Shown: positions 23,963 through 31,169 of the stretch, in pieces
Position numbering within the stretch: the stretch's first letter is position 1
Layout of the letters: every line of letters begins with the position of its first letter
IMG/VR virus record: IMGVR_UViG_3300025828_000030
Span: 1-55,951 of that record
Source: a virus
DNA: 55,951 nucleotides
Strand: one strand, 5' to 3'
Translations under genes and position numbers: made by a program
Notes under the pieces: generated by a model
Seen by the model: only the letters and a program-made list of their open reading frames with translations
Databases searched by the model: none
Told to the model about the DNA's origin: nothing

Positions 23963-26466
23963 AACTCAGCTAACATCCTGTCTATTTCTACAGGTCCACC
24001 TAGTTTGAAAGCGTCAATACCTTTATCTTTGATAGCTTCAACTAAATCATCAGTAAATTTAAGGTAAGTTCCATCGTATTCGCTATCTGTGCCCTCTACT
24101 TTAGAAATCATACCCTTTTGATTAGCTCTGTTTGGTATAAGTTCATCTAATATCTTTTGTATTTCTTTCTCACCGCTAGTGTATTGTTGTACGATTCTTG
24201 TTGGACTACCCTCAGTTTGTGCTTGTTTATTACCAATATGCACACCTTGTCTGCCTTTTCTGTAAGCATCAAGAACTCTGGCTCTTACAGGTAGCTTCAT
24301 ATACTTAGAATTACCGCCATCAAAGTATGGATCTATTTTCATGCCAAAGTCTTTAGCGTTAACACTAACAGCTTTCTTCAAAGCTTTAACACCGTCAGCT
24401 AATTCAAGCATGGTGCCTCCTTGTCCAGCTATATCATCAAAGTAAGCTTTAGCTAAGTCTGCTGGATTATTTGGAACATCAAAGTATTTTAGTCCTCCAG
24501 AACCATCTGGTGTATAAAATATCTCTTCTGTAGTTTTATCTAAAGATTCAGAGAAAGGTCTGCCTGTTATACGCTCTATATCTCTAGGTGTTATATCTAG
24601 CTTATCTATACCAAAACGCAACACATCTTCGTTCAGTGCGTCTGATATTTTATCTATGTCTACAGGAACGCCATCAGCAAGGGCTTTGTTTACTAGATCT
24701 ACTTGTTTGTTATAGTCTTTAAGCTTTTTAAGTACGGCTTTTTGTTGTGTTGGATCTACAAAACCACCTCTTGAGGCAGGTGATTTACCTAGTATTTTGT
24801 TTTGTATTTTGTTTATAGCAATACGTCTGTCGTATATTTCTTTAAGGACTGCACGTGTTTCTGCGTTGTCAGGATATATTTTATTAAGTTCTGTTCCAGG
24901 TGAGTTTAAAAAATAGAAATTTTCAGGAGTCATCTCTCTATATCCAGCCTTCCCTTTACCTTTTAAAGAATTACGGAATGCATCATCTGCAAACTCTGTG
25001 AATGAAAACTCTCTACCGTAATCATCACCTAATTTTTGTGACAAAGCGTAGAGTTCTCTATCGGGTGTAAAATACTTACCTGGTATTCTGTTAGCCAAAT
25101 CAGTGTCAGTAAATACTTTGAAAAGATCATCGCCTAAGAATTTTTTAACTTTGTCCATATCACCATTAACAAAAGCATCAACAAATTTAGGGTTTAAGTT
25201 TCTACCAAATGCTCCTGCTTGAGTGCTTGAACCCCCAAGCATTGTTTTCATTTCTTGGGCATAGCTAACACGTGCATTATTGATATTACGTAACTGTAGT
25301 GCATCTATGTTGCCAATCATGGATTTTGTGTCGTTAAACTCACGCACTTGTTTAGGCAAATAAGTATCAGCGACTTCTCCTTGGAAGTCTGATTGAACTC
25401 TGAAGATACTGTCTATTTGGTCGCCTTCTTTTAAATTTATCTCATCAAAAGCTTTTTGTATCTGTTTACCTTGGTCTATGTATTCTCTTGAAGTATCAAA
25501 GCCATAAACTAATTTGAATCTTGCAGCAGGATCGTTAGTGCCAACACCATCAAATACATAAGACTTGTTTGCGTCAGACATATCTGGATAAAGTAAATCT
25601 CTGTAATGATCTTTCTTACCTCTATATTCGCCTGAGCCTCTAACAAAATACACAGCTTGGCCTTGTGTTCTTTGTAAATCTCTATTAGCAAATCTAGTAT
25701 CAGGTGCTTCAAGGTTATCTTTTGGGACTCCACGCATTTGAATAGCATCTCTTTGCGATCTATCCATGTAATCGTCTAGGAACTCACGGGATACAGTTTT
25801 AGACCCTGCGGCTTCATTTAAGAACTTGGGATTGATTTCATTAGCCTCGTCTAGGATTCTTAGTAATCTAAGCTCTCCTTTAGGTATACCAGCGTCAACT
25901 AAACGCTTAACCCACTCTTCGGGTTTGAGGTTTTGAACTTTCTTACCCGGAGACTTAGGATGTAAGCCATTTACCCATTTTCTAGCTTTAGAGCCAAGTT
26001 TTATACGTGGTTGGCCTGTATTATAGGATATTTCATCTATACCTTTAGGTTGGAAAGGTTGTACTTCAGGGAGCTCAGGTTCTACTTTCTTAGGAGGTGC
26101 TGGTGGTAACTGCTCCTGTGTAGTGGGAGTAGGGGATTGTGGAGCATCTGCGGTTTTGCTTGCAGCTTTTACACCTCTAGCACCTCTAAGAAATCTAAAT
26201 AATGGTATTAAGCTTATGCCAGAAAGAGCAGCTAGGCCTGTATTTCCTGCCGCACCAAGGTAATCTTTGTCTTCTATGTTAGTTTTAGCCCTAGTACCAA
26301 ACTCTCCTACTTCATAGGCTGCAAGAACATCACCAACTCCAGGCGATATGCTAACGGCTATCTGGTCTACGACAGGTAAGTCTTCAAAAGTTCGGTAGGC
26401 TTCACGAATGTTGCCCTCAGCTATCTTGGAGCTTAGGTCTGAAAGTATCTCTTTTCTTTCAGCCAT
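23959..26466 (-). CDS. Large internal virion protein candidate, 835 aa
   Basis: The N-terminus has hydrophobic segments (VDQIAVSISPGVGDVLAAYEVG; GNTGLAALSGISLIPLFRFLRGARG) that could enter a membrane. A Pro-rich linker (residues about 105-135) and a long charged alpha/beta part follow. The last residues are FKLGGPVEIDRMLAEL, a short GG-V ending that I associate with marine phage internal proteins. It is encoded directly before TerL. Ejection of DNA is a possible role; an enzyme domain cannot be excluded because the middle is not recognised. Confidence 0.7.
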   Translation of the reverse strand: MAERKEILSDLSSKIAEGNIREAYRTFEDLPVVDQIAVSISPGVGDVLAAYEVGEFGTRAKTNIEDKDYLGAAGNTGLAALSGISLIPLFRFLRGARGVKAASKTADAPQSPTPTTQEQLPPAPPKKVEPELPEVQPFQPKGIDEISYNTGQPRIKLGSKARKWVNGLHPKSPGKKVQNLKPEEWVKRLVDAGIPKGELRLLRILDEANEINPKFLNEAAGSKTVSREFLDDYMDRSQRDAIQMRGVPKDNLEAPDTRFANRDLQRTQGQAVYFVRGSGEYRGKKDHYRDLLYPDMSDANKSYVFDGVGTNDPAARFKLVYGFDTSREYIDQGKQIQKAFDEINLKEGDQIDSIFRVQSDFQGEVADTYLPKQVREFNDTKSMIGNIDALQLRNINNARVSYAQEMKTMLGGSSTQAGAFGRNLNPKFVDAFVNGDMDKVKKFLGDDLFKVFTDTDLANRIPGKYFTPDRELYALSQKLGDDYGREFSFTEFADDAFRNSLKGKGKAGYREMTPENFYFLNSPGTELNKIYPDNAETRAVLKEIYDRRIAINKIQNKILGKSPASRGGFVDPTQQKAVLKKLKDYNKQVDLVNKALADGVPVDIDKISDALNEDVLRFGIDKLDITPRDIERITGRPFSESLDKTTEEIFYTPDGSGGLKYFDVPNNPADLAKAYFDDIAGQGGTMLELADGVKALKKAVSVNAKDFGMKIDPYFDGGNSKYMKLPVRARVLDAYRKGRQGVHIGNKQAQTEGSPTRIVQQYTSGEKEIQKILDELIPNRANQKGMISKVEGTDSEYDGTYLKFTDDLVEAIKDKGIDAFKLGGPVEIDRMLAEL

Positions 26467-26472
26467 AGCAGG

Positions 26473-26802
26473 CTATATGGATATATCGTCTAGTATTCTA
26501 GATATTTGATCTTGTTGTGGAACTTGTTGCATTTGTGAACCCATTGGACTTGTAGCTATTTGTGCATTTGCTCTTTGACCTTGAATAGCTATTTTTTGTT
26601 GTTGCAACTTATCTATTTCATTAGCTACGGCTTGAGCTCTATCAAACTCTTGATTACGAACTACCATGTCATATTCTTGCATGAGGTTGTTAATCATAGA
26701 ATCAATGGTAAACATTTGACCTTCAGGTGTTCTCATTTCAAATCTAGGCTCGTTGTCGGACATAGTTCTTCCAGACTCACCTAACATATCTCGCATATTC
26801 AT
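26473..26802 (-). CDS. Small helical protein, 109 aa
   Basis: The protein has MRTPEGQMFTIDSMINNLMQEYDMVVRNQEFDRAQAVANEIDKLQQQKIA, clearly alpha-helical, followed by a Gln/Met-rich tail. Its ATG touches the stop of the 89-residue gene upstream. It is probably a packaging or head assembly accessory. Unknown family. Confidence 0.72.
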   Translation of the reverse strand: MNMRDMLGESGRTMSDNEPRFEMRTPEGQMFTIDSMINNLMQEYDMVVRNQEFDRAQAVANEIDKLQQQKIAIQGQRANAQIATSPMGSQMQQVPQQDQISRILDDISI

Positions 26803-27071
26803 TAGATACCAAACATCTCCCTAGCCATCTGTAGTTCTTCCATAGTTACGCCAGCTTCTTTAAGAAAAGCCTGTATTTCTTCATCTGAGGCACCTTGAGA
26901 TACCATTTGTTGTAAAATATTTAATAATTGTATGAGGGCTTTCTTTGCCTCTTCTTGCTCAGAAACTGATATTTGATCTAATTCTTGTTGCATTTGACCA
27001 GCAGAATTTTGGGGGGCAGGAGTCCCTGGCATCATTACTGGGTCAACCTGCATATTCATGTCGTCATCCAT
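26802..27071 (-). CDS. Small Met/Gln-rich helical protein, 89 aa
   Basis: The protein has a Met/Pro-rich start (MDDDMNMQVDPVMMPGTPAPQ), then a helical body with EEAKKALIQLLNILQQMVSQGASDEEIQAFLKEAGVTMEELQMAREMFG, which resembles a small helix bundle. It is the first gene of the late block after the 27.1-27.3 kb gap. Function unknown. Confidence 0.72.
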   Translation of the reverse strand: MDDDMNMQVDPVMMPGTPAPQNSAGQMQQELDQISVSEQEEAKKALIQLLNILQQMVSQGASDEEIQAFLKEAGVTMEELQMAREMFGI

Positions 27072-27268
27072 AGAGAACCTCTTAGTTAAAATCCGATATT
27101 AACATAAAAAAACTAGGTATGACTAGCATTGTGCTACAAATGTATTTTGTTTGTGTTTGTTATTAACCTTGTGTGTGTATATATACCGTAGGTACCAATT
27201 TGTCCCCCCACCCCCCAAATAATAGGATCCGACTCCGATATTTGTGTATCTAAAAGAATCCTAGACAT
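27072..27268. other. Intergenic region upstream of late genes, probable promoter region
   Basis: No gene is visible. It holds a C-run (CCCCCCACCCCCC near 27205), a TATATATA stretch (27178-27185) and the block ACAAATGTATTTTGT (27135-27149). The late block 26802 and onward must start here or by readthrough of the terminator at 27269-27293. I cannot define one -35/-10 pair, so late transcription may need a phage factor. Confidence 0.45.
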
Positions 27269-27293
27269 AAAAAAAGGGAGCGTATTGCTCCCT
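27269..27293 (-). terminator. Rho-independent terminator of the small early genes
   Basis: On the minus strand the stem AGGGAGC / GCTCCCT with a five-base loop is followed by seven U residues. It stands just after the stop at 27317 and separates the early leftward operon from the late genes. Confidence 0.9.
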
Positions 27294-27316
27294 CATTCCT
27301 CCGACTATTTATTAGT

Positions 27317-27538
27317 TTAGTTCAACTCACCTTCATGAGTTAAAAGTTCTCCAACAGATACTCCGTCTCCATGTTGAATATTAGTTACAGCTTGAGATAA
27401 ATGTCTCATCTCAGCATGAACGCCACCTGCTTGGATGATGTGCATTCCATTGATGATTAGACTGTCACAGTTAGTCTCTATGGCTTTGCCAACAACCTGC
27501 GTGCCTGTTTCATCGTATAAGTTTATTTCTATCTTCAT
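27317..27538 (-). CDS. Hypothetical early protein, 73 aa
   Basis: AGGAGGTTAAT precedes ATG 27538, a strong ribosome site. The protein (MKIEINLYDETGTQVVGKAIETNCDSLIINGMHIIQ) looks like a small alpha/beta fold, and ends acidic. No family recognised. It is the last gene before the terminator. Confidence 0.72.
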   Translation of the reverse strand: MKIEINLYDETGTQVVGKAIETNCDSLIINGMHIIQAGGVHAEMRHLSQAVTNIQHGDGVSVGELLTHEGELN

Positions 27539-27589
27539 ATTAACCTCCTATTGGTTTTGTTTAAAAGATAATTCATTTTAAGTTATTAG

Positions 27590-27778
27590 TTACATTTTGT
27601 CTACTCTTTTATAGAACTTTCTTTTGCTGCCTAATTCATAGATGAACAACCCTTTCCTGGTCAGGTAGCCGGGCATCTTCCGGATAAATTCCTGGGCTTG
27701 TGTTTCGCACTCTTTCAAAGTAGAACCCCAAACCCGAGGTTTCCCGAGATGGCAGTACCCGACATACCCCAGCCTCAC
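27590..27778 (-). CDS. Hypothetical small protein, 62 aa
   Basis: The frame starts at a GTG (27778) and encodes MRLGYVGYCHLGKPRVWGSTLKECETQAQEFIRKMPGY..., with two Cys and a basic C-terminus. The base composition is more GC-rich than the neighbouring genes, as is the whole stretch to 29.1 kb. There is no good ribosome site, so the start is uncertain. Confidence 0.5.
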   Translation of the reverse strand: MRLGYVGYCHLGKPRVWGSTLKECETQAQEFIRKMPGYLTRKGLFIYELGSKRKFYKRVDKM

Positions 27779-27848
27779 CCGGCAGATCTCCAGGGCTTGT
27801 GTGTGTAAGGCTTATGTGCTGGCTGTAGGCCAGGACCAGGACTAATCA

Positions 27849-27917
27849 CTAGACCCGACCCGACAATAGGAACACCAGCACATACACGCCAATTGTTATT
27901 AAGAACAATGTATCCAT
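27849..27917 (-). CDS. Membrane micropeptide A, 22 aa
   Basis: ATG 27917-27915 directly follows the TGA (27920-27918) of the gene upstream and opens a 22-codon frame. After MD the peptide is almost wholly hydrophobic (TLFLITIGVYVLVFLLSG) and ends GRV. It aligns with the micropeptides at 30678 and 35698 (DT-L/M-F-L/I-I-T-I...Y-V-L/I). No annotation tool would normally call it. Likely a single inner-membrane helix translated by coupling. Confidence 0.55.
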   Translation of the reverse strand: MDTLFLITIGVYVLVFLLSGRV

Positions 27918-28076
27918 TCATTCTTCCGTATAACCGTCAAACCAAACCCCTTCCTCCCGGGTGTCGTCTCTCTGGCAATGCTCCTGAGCTTCTTCTAAGG
28001 TCAACCCAGTTTTAACTGTTTCGCGAGCTGGACCTGGAAACCCGTCCTCTTTATAAAATCTAATTATTTTGTACAC
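27918..28076 (-). CDS. Widespread small phage protein, 52 aa (WFDGYTEE ending)
   Basis: GTG 28076 with AGGAG seven bases upstream opens YKIIRFYKEDGFPGPARETVKTGLTLEEAQEHCQRDD...WFDGYTEE. I recognise the frame KxIRFY...TGLTLEEAQ-HC...WFDGYTEE from many unrelated phages. ATG 28078 in the other frame gives only four codons, so GTG is the start. Function unknown; it stands at the head of a short early operon. Confidence 0.82.
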   Translation of the reverse strand: MYKIIRFYKEDGFPGPARETVKTGLTLEEAQEHCQRDDTREEGVWFDGYTEE

Positions 28077-28102
28077 ATTACTTCTCCTGTAATTAAAAGC
28101 TT

Positions 28103-28131
28103 ATTGAATCACACTGTATACAAAATGTCAA
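28103..28131 (-). promoter_or_regulatory. Probable sigma70 promoter for the 52-aa gene operon
   Basis: The minus strand reads TTGACA (28131-28126), 17 bases, then TTCAAT (28108-28103). The -35 is perfect and the -10 weak. The spacer starts with TTTTGTATAC, close to the TTTGTATC element of the other early promoters. Confidence 0.5.
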
Positions 28132-28258
28132 CACCCTGCTCATCCAGGCCAGATCTACCCAGGCAGATCCAGATCCCCTGGTATTAGATCCTTGTGTCTG
28201 TAATATCTGTGTCTCTAGCTATGCTAGACCGAAAACCCGACAACCCGACTCCCGACAT

Positions 28259-28282
28259 AAAAAAACCCGACACTAGGTCGGG
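28259..28282 (-). terminator. Rho-independent terminator, CCCGAC stem
   Basis: The minus strand gives CCCGAC, loop CTAGT, GTCGGG and seven U residues. It follows the stop of the zinc-ribbon gene (28305). The stem is built from the same CCCGA unit that is repeated in the neighbouring intergenic DNA. Confidence 0.88.
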
Positions 28283-28304
28283 CTTCTCTCCTCTCATCTA
28301 TCTT

Positions 28305-28472
28305 TCACATAACTACCTCTCTCATAGTTTCAAAGTGTCTTGTGATATTAACACCAACTTCGTATTCACTTCCGCATGACTCACAATGCCATTCTTCTAC
28401 TTCGCCTGTAGCGATGTCTCTTTGATAACGTAATTCATCTTCATTACACTTGGGACAAACTTGCACACACAT
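28305..28472 (-). CDS. Zinc-ribbon protein, 55 aa
   Basis: ATG 28472 overlaps the TAA of the gene upstream (TAATG). The protein MCVQVCPKCNEDELRYQRDIATGEVEEWHCESCGSEYEV... carries CPKC and CESC pairs 21 residues apart, a compact zinc ribbon. It ends before the CCCGAC terminator. It may bind DNA or RNA polymerase; the target is unknown. Confidence 0.82.
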   Translation of the reverse strand: MCVQVCPKCNEDELRYQRDIATGEVEEWHCESCGSEYEVGVNITRHFETMREVVM

Positions 28473-28891
28473 TACTTAGCTACCTCATCAACAATAGCCA
28501 TGATGATTTCTTTGACTCTTGCTTGTGCGTTTGGCTCTAGCAATGCTATAGCTAACTTATCGCTTACTTGCCTCTTAACATTCCAATCATCTTTGTGCCA
28601 ATTCAACATATACTTACCATCATAGCTAAAAACACTACTAACATTATAAGCACCATTCTTGCTCATAGTATTGTAATTGGCTATATCTTCGTTTACTGAC
28701 TTCTCTCGTAGATTAAGTTCTTGGCAAAGTATGTCAATTTTTCTTTTCATCTTTCGTAGCTCATCAGTCTTCTTAACTAACGCTTTGTAGTCAGCAGACT
28801 TCTTAGCTTTTTCTATTTGCTTGTCAGCTTTCTCACTAACACCCTCCATAATCTGATTGACTATGGCTTCTTGTTCAAATTTTCTAATCAT
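28472..28891 (-). CDS. Early coiled-coil protein, 139 aa
   Basis: Residues 1-70 are a charged coiled coil (EKADKQIEKAKKSADYKALVKKTDELRKMKRKIDIL) and the C-terminal part is alpha/beta with YMLNWHKDDW. AGGAGAAGTAAT precedes the ATG, and a sigma70-type promoter lies 30 bases further up. It is the first gene of a leftward early operon with the zinc ribbon protein. Unknown function. Confidence 0.78.
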   Translation of the reverse strand: MIRKFEQEAIVNQIMEGVSEKADKQIEKAKKSADYKALVKKTDELRKMKRKIDILCQELNLREKSVNEDIANYNTMSKNGAYNVSSVFSYDGKYMLNWHKDDWNVKRQVSDKLAIALLEPNAQARVKEIIMAIVDEVAK

Positions 28892-28924
28892 ATTACTTCT
28901 CCTATAAAGTTAATTTGAGTCTTT

Positions 28925-28952
28925 AATATAACATAGTGGATACAAATTGCAA
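28925..28952 (-). promoter_or_regulatory. sigma70-like early promoter
   Basis: The minus strand reads TTGCAA (28952-28947), 16 bases, TATATT (28930-28925). TTTGTATCC fills the first half of the spacer. It points to the 139-residue gene. Confidence 0.65.
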
Positions 28953-29068
28953 CTCTTTATTAAAAGATGTTTTTTAGCTTACTCCAGCAGCCAGAACCCA
29001 GCCGGAAGATCCCAGCCAGGTATGTGTTATCCGGTGTGGATCTGTGTTATATTGTGTGTATAGTCTTT

Positions 29069-29117
29069 CCCGACCCGACCCGACCCGATTAGCCCGACAA
29101 CCCGACAGATAGCCCGA
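29069..29117. repeat. CCCGA repeat cluster
   Basis: The plus strand holds seven CCCGA units. Four are in perfect tandem with period 5 (29069-29088) and three are spaced (29093, 29101, 29113). Smaller clusters lie at 27733-27762, 27854-27863 and 28236-28270. The surrounding gap from 28953 to 29242 holds no convincing gene, and its left half is GC-rich (CCAGCAGCCAG type words). A binding site array or an origin element is possible. Confidence 0.7.
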
Positions 29118-29242
29118 CTGTAGCCTGTTTTTGTTTAGCTTTTTTATGGAGAGAGTGGACGAGAGAGGGGACAGATGCGATTAATCCCCAAAATCCCTCC
29201 ATATAAATCCATTCTATTATATAAATAAGATACATTTTGTTT

Positions 29243-29280
29243 ACTATAACTATTGACATTATGGATACAAATAGTATCAT
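29243..29280. promoter_or_regulatory. Overlapping divergent early promoters
   Basis: Plus strand: TTGACA (29253-29258), 16 bases, TATCAT (29275-29280), reading toward 29440. Minus strand: TTGTAT (29270-29265), 16 bases, TATAGT (29248-29243), reading toward 28.9 kb. The two face apart over the same 38 bases and share the GATACAA element (29264-29270), so a protein bound there could switch both. Confidence 0.65.
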
Positions 29281-29439
29281 TAATAGGTGAGGTTAGCACA
29301 TAGAAGAGGTAAGCTATTAAATTGATACCTGTACTCTACTTGGTCGCCAACGCTTTCGAGCAAGTCGCCGATAGTATCAAACGAGATTATAAACAAAGCC
29401 TCACACTTTATTAACCCTTAAACTTATAGGAGAGTAAAT
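29281..29439 (+). other. Structured 5' leader of the rightward early operon
   Basis: The 159-base leader has GTGAGG (29287-29292) complementary to CCTCAC (29399-29404), which would enclose a domain. Inside are two GTCGCC copies (29343, 29364) around a GCT-TTCG-AGC hairpin. No ORF is apparent. It may be a regulatory RNA leader; no known riboswitch was recognised. The ribosome site AGGAGAG stands before ATG 29440. Confidence 0.4.
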
Positions 29440-29874
29440 ATGGGAACGAGAAGTAATATCGCTTACGAGCAACCAAACGGAAACGTAATAGTGACTTATT
29501 GTCATTGGGACGGCTATCCAACCTACAATGGTCAAGTATTAAACGACCATTATAACAACCCCAAGAAAGCAGAAGAGATAGCCAATCAAGGTTATATCAG
29601 TTCGCTTAAACCAACAGTAAAAGAGTCAATAGAGGATAGGGCTAATCATGATGAACCTATGTTGTATAACTCTTTGAACGCTTATCTTATGGATATGAAT
29701 TGGGACATAGAATACGCTTACATCTATTCACACAATCAATGGTATTGTAATGACCATAATCTTATGAATGTCGACCCTGATACCTTTGAAATTGATAAGA
29801 GCAACACACTCAAAGCATCACACTTTGAACCTTTATGGTCTGTGCTTGTGAGACACCAAAAGGAGTCAGCATAA
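29440..29874 (+). CDS. Early protein of the MGTRSNI...WDGYP family, 144 aa
   Basis: The protein opens MGTRSNIAYEQPNGNVIVTYCHWDGYPTYNGQVL. The G(T)RS start and the W-DGYP motif are found in small proteins of many phages and plasmids. There is no transmembrane segment. It is the first gene of a rightward operon; the next ATG follows its TAA directly. Function unknown, host takeover is typical of the position. Confidence 0.82.
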   Translation: MGTRSNIAYEQPNGNVIVTYCHWDGYPTYNGQVLNDHYNNPKKAEEIANQGYISSLKPTVKESIEDRANHDEPMLYNSLNAYLMDMNWDIEYAYIYSHNQWYCNDHNLMNVDPDTFEIDKSNTLKASHFEPLWSVLVRHQKESA

Positions 29875-30255
29875 ATGGATAACCATAAACTTACATTTAG
29901 ATCTAATAAATCCCTAGTCAAATTGGCTAGGGAGACTCTCACTAACAGTAATTTTAAAATTGCTTATCGTGATAAATACACCACAGATAAATGCTTTTAC
30001 CTTGTCAAAGATGACGGCATATATCTTATGGAAGCATACGACACAACCAAGACACCTACAGAAAATGGAACTGTAGTCTATGCAAGTGGCTACAACCCCA
30101 AGTATAACGACAACGTATGGGAAGACTCATATCAAGTCAGTTCTGATGACTTTGCTGATAATATGTATTTTACTGATGAGCAGTTAGAACGCATTGCTAG
30201 TGGTGGAGATATAGAGATAACCATAACCCCTGATACATACGAGGTGAGAGCATGA
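29875..30255 (+). CDS. DUF3085-like protein, 126 aa
   Basis: Residues about 40-105 show CFYLVKDDGIYLMEAYD, TVVYASGYNPKYNDNVWED and SSDDFADNM, which match the DUF3085 pattern of a short beta domain. It starts immediately after the TAA of the previous gene and its TGA overlaps the next ATG. DUF3085 has no known activity and is typical of plasmids and phages. Confidence 0.78.
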   Translation: MDNHKLTFRSNKSLVKLARETLTNSNFKIAYRDKYTTDKCFYLVKDDGIYLMEAYDTTKTPTENGTVVYASGYNPKYNDNVWEDSYQVSSDDFADNMYFTDEQLERIASGGDIEITITPDTYEVRA

Positions 30256-30350
30256 GCAATATTGATAGAACCAAGATACCAAAACATTTACGCCACTTAT
30301 CCGAGTGGAGACTAAGAGCATTATTTTATTTATTTAGAGGGAGAGTTTAA
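30252..30350 (+). CDS. Small basic peptide, 32 aa
   Basis: ATG 30252 overlaps the TGA of the DUF3085 gene (ATGA). The frame reads MSNIDRTKIPKHLRHLSEWRLRALFYLFRGR, a basic amphipathic helix, and ends three bases before the next start. The tight packing supports translation. Unknown function. Confidence 0.6.
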   Translation: MSNIDRTKIPKHLRHLSEWRLRALFYLFRGRV

Positions 30351-30352
30351 CC

Positions 30353-30688
30353 ATGTCAACATATTACCGACCAACAACACCGATACCATTACGTGCAATC
30401 AAAATTAACAAGAATTTAAAAGAGCTTGGTTTTGAAGTCATAGAAGATGAGAACGGCACTTATTTTCATCTTGAGGGCAACTATATACATTATGCAGTTG
30501 ATAACCGTGAAAACGTCATTGATGTATTTAGATATGGTGGCAACAATGCTTCCAAAGTATTAGAACCTCTTGAGCATGAGTTTGAAGTTAATTTTATCTC
30601 CGAGTATGACGAGGAATATAACGACTATGCTGATGAAGATACAGGAGTCATTCGTATTCATATAGGAGATTTAGTCAATGACAGTTGA
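30353..30688 (+). CDS. Early acidic protein, 111 aa
   Basis: The protein (ALRAIKINKNLKELGFEVIEDENG type alpha/beta, then YIHYAVDNRENVIDVFRYGG) ends in a long acidic tract (YDEEYNDYADEDTG). AGAGGGAGAG is the ribosome site. Its 3' end overlaps micropeptide B. Unknown function. Confidence 0.75.
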   Translation: MSTYYRPTTPIPLRAIKINKNLKELGFEVIEDENGTYFHLEGNYIHYAVDNRENVIDVFRYGGNNASKVLEPLEHEFEVNFISEYDEEYNDYADEDTGVIRIHIGDLVNDS

Positions 30689-30752
30689 TACCATGTTCAT
30701 AATAACCATTGTATGCTACGTCATTGCATACATAGTCTCACAACCTGAATGA
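30678..30752 (+). CDS. Membrane micropeptide B, 24 aa
   Basis: ATG 30678 lies inside the end of the 111-residue gene, whose GGAGA (30664-30668) could serve as its ribosome site. After TVDT the peptide is a hydrophobic helix (MFIITIVCYVIAYIVS) ending QPE. Its TGA overlaps the next start. It aligns with micropeptide C (VC..IAY..SQ) and micropeptide A (DT-M/L-F-I/L-I-T-I). Confidence 0.6.
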   Translation: MTVDTMFIITIVCYVIAYIVSQPE

Positions 30753-30946
30753 GAAGATTTAACATTAAGATAATCTCATTTGACCCCGAGAAGTATGACT
30801 TGCAACGATACCAAAATATCGAGCAAGTCGGCTTCAAGGTAGGCTACTTAGTCTATGAAAATCAAAAACACACTCACACAGCTTGGTTTAAAAACCATAG
30901 ACAGCTTTTTAAACATTTAGATAAGTTCTTGAACAATCCAAACTAA
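30749..30946 (+). CDS. Hypothetical protein, 65 aa
   Basis: ATG 30749 overlaps the stop of micropeptide B. The protein, RRFNIKIISFDPEKYDLQRYQNIEQVGFKVGYLVYENQKHTHTAWFKNHRQLFKHLDKFLN, is a small basic alpha/beta protein. It is the last gene of the rightward operon. Unknown function. Confidence 0.7.
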   Translation: MRRFNIKIISFDPEKYDLQRYQNIEQVGFKVGYLVYENQKHTHTAWFKNHRQLFKHLDKFLNNPN

Positions 30947-31016
30947 TTTGCTATATTCGGGCTAAGGCATAGTCTGATTTAGGTATTACTTCTCAATCCC
31001 TCTCCACCCAATCTTG

Positions 31017-31169
31017 TTATGCCTTTTTATCTTTCTTACCCTCAGATACAACCTCATAGTGATTAACCTTGCCTTCTTTAATGGCCTTAGCAAAGAGTTT
31101 TTCTAGTTCTGGGTAAGTCTTGGCAATTAATTCTTCATCTGTGTATAAGACAGCTTTAATCCTGTTCAT
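31017..31169 (-). CDS. Small basic protein downstream of TerS, 50 aa
   Basis: ATG 31169 lies 13 bases before the end of the small terminase gene. The protein MNRIKAVLYTDEELIAKTYPELEKLFAKAIKEGKVNHYEVVSEGKKDKKA is helical and basic. Its place suggests a packaging accessory. Convergent with the rightward operon ending at 30946; no clear terminator is visible between them. Confidence 0.68.
   Translation of the reverse strand: MNRIKAVLYTDEELIAKTYPELEKLFAKAIKEGKVNHYEVVSEGKKDKKA

Noticed and set aside
29089-29280. 63-codon minus-strand ORF over the CCCGA array
   Set aside because: Its end (VGLSVGLSG) is just a translation of the CCCGA repeats, it covers the divergent promoters, and it lacks a ribosome site.
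27072-29440. tRNA genes or a CRISPR array in the GC-rich early intergenic DNA
   Set aside because: No cloverleaf with a T-loop GTTCGA-type motif was found by reading, and the CCCGA units are too short and irregular for CRISPR repeats.
30965-31028. Inverted repeat AAGGCATA / TATGCCTTTTT as a terminator of the rightward operon
   Set aside because: The loop would be about 46 bases and lies over a coding region on the minus strand, so I do not accept it as a terminator.
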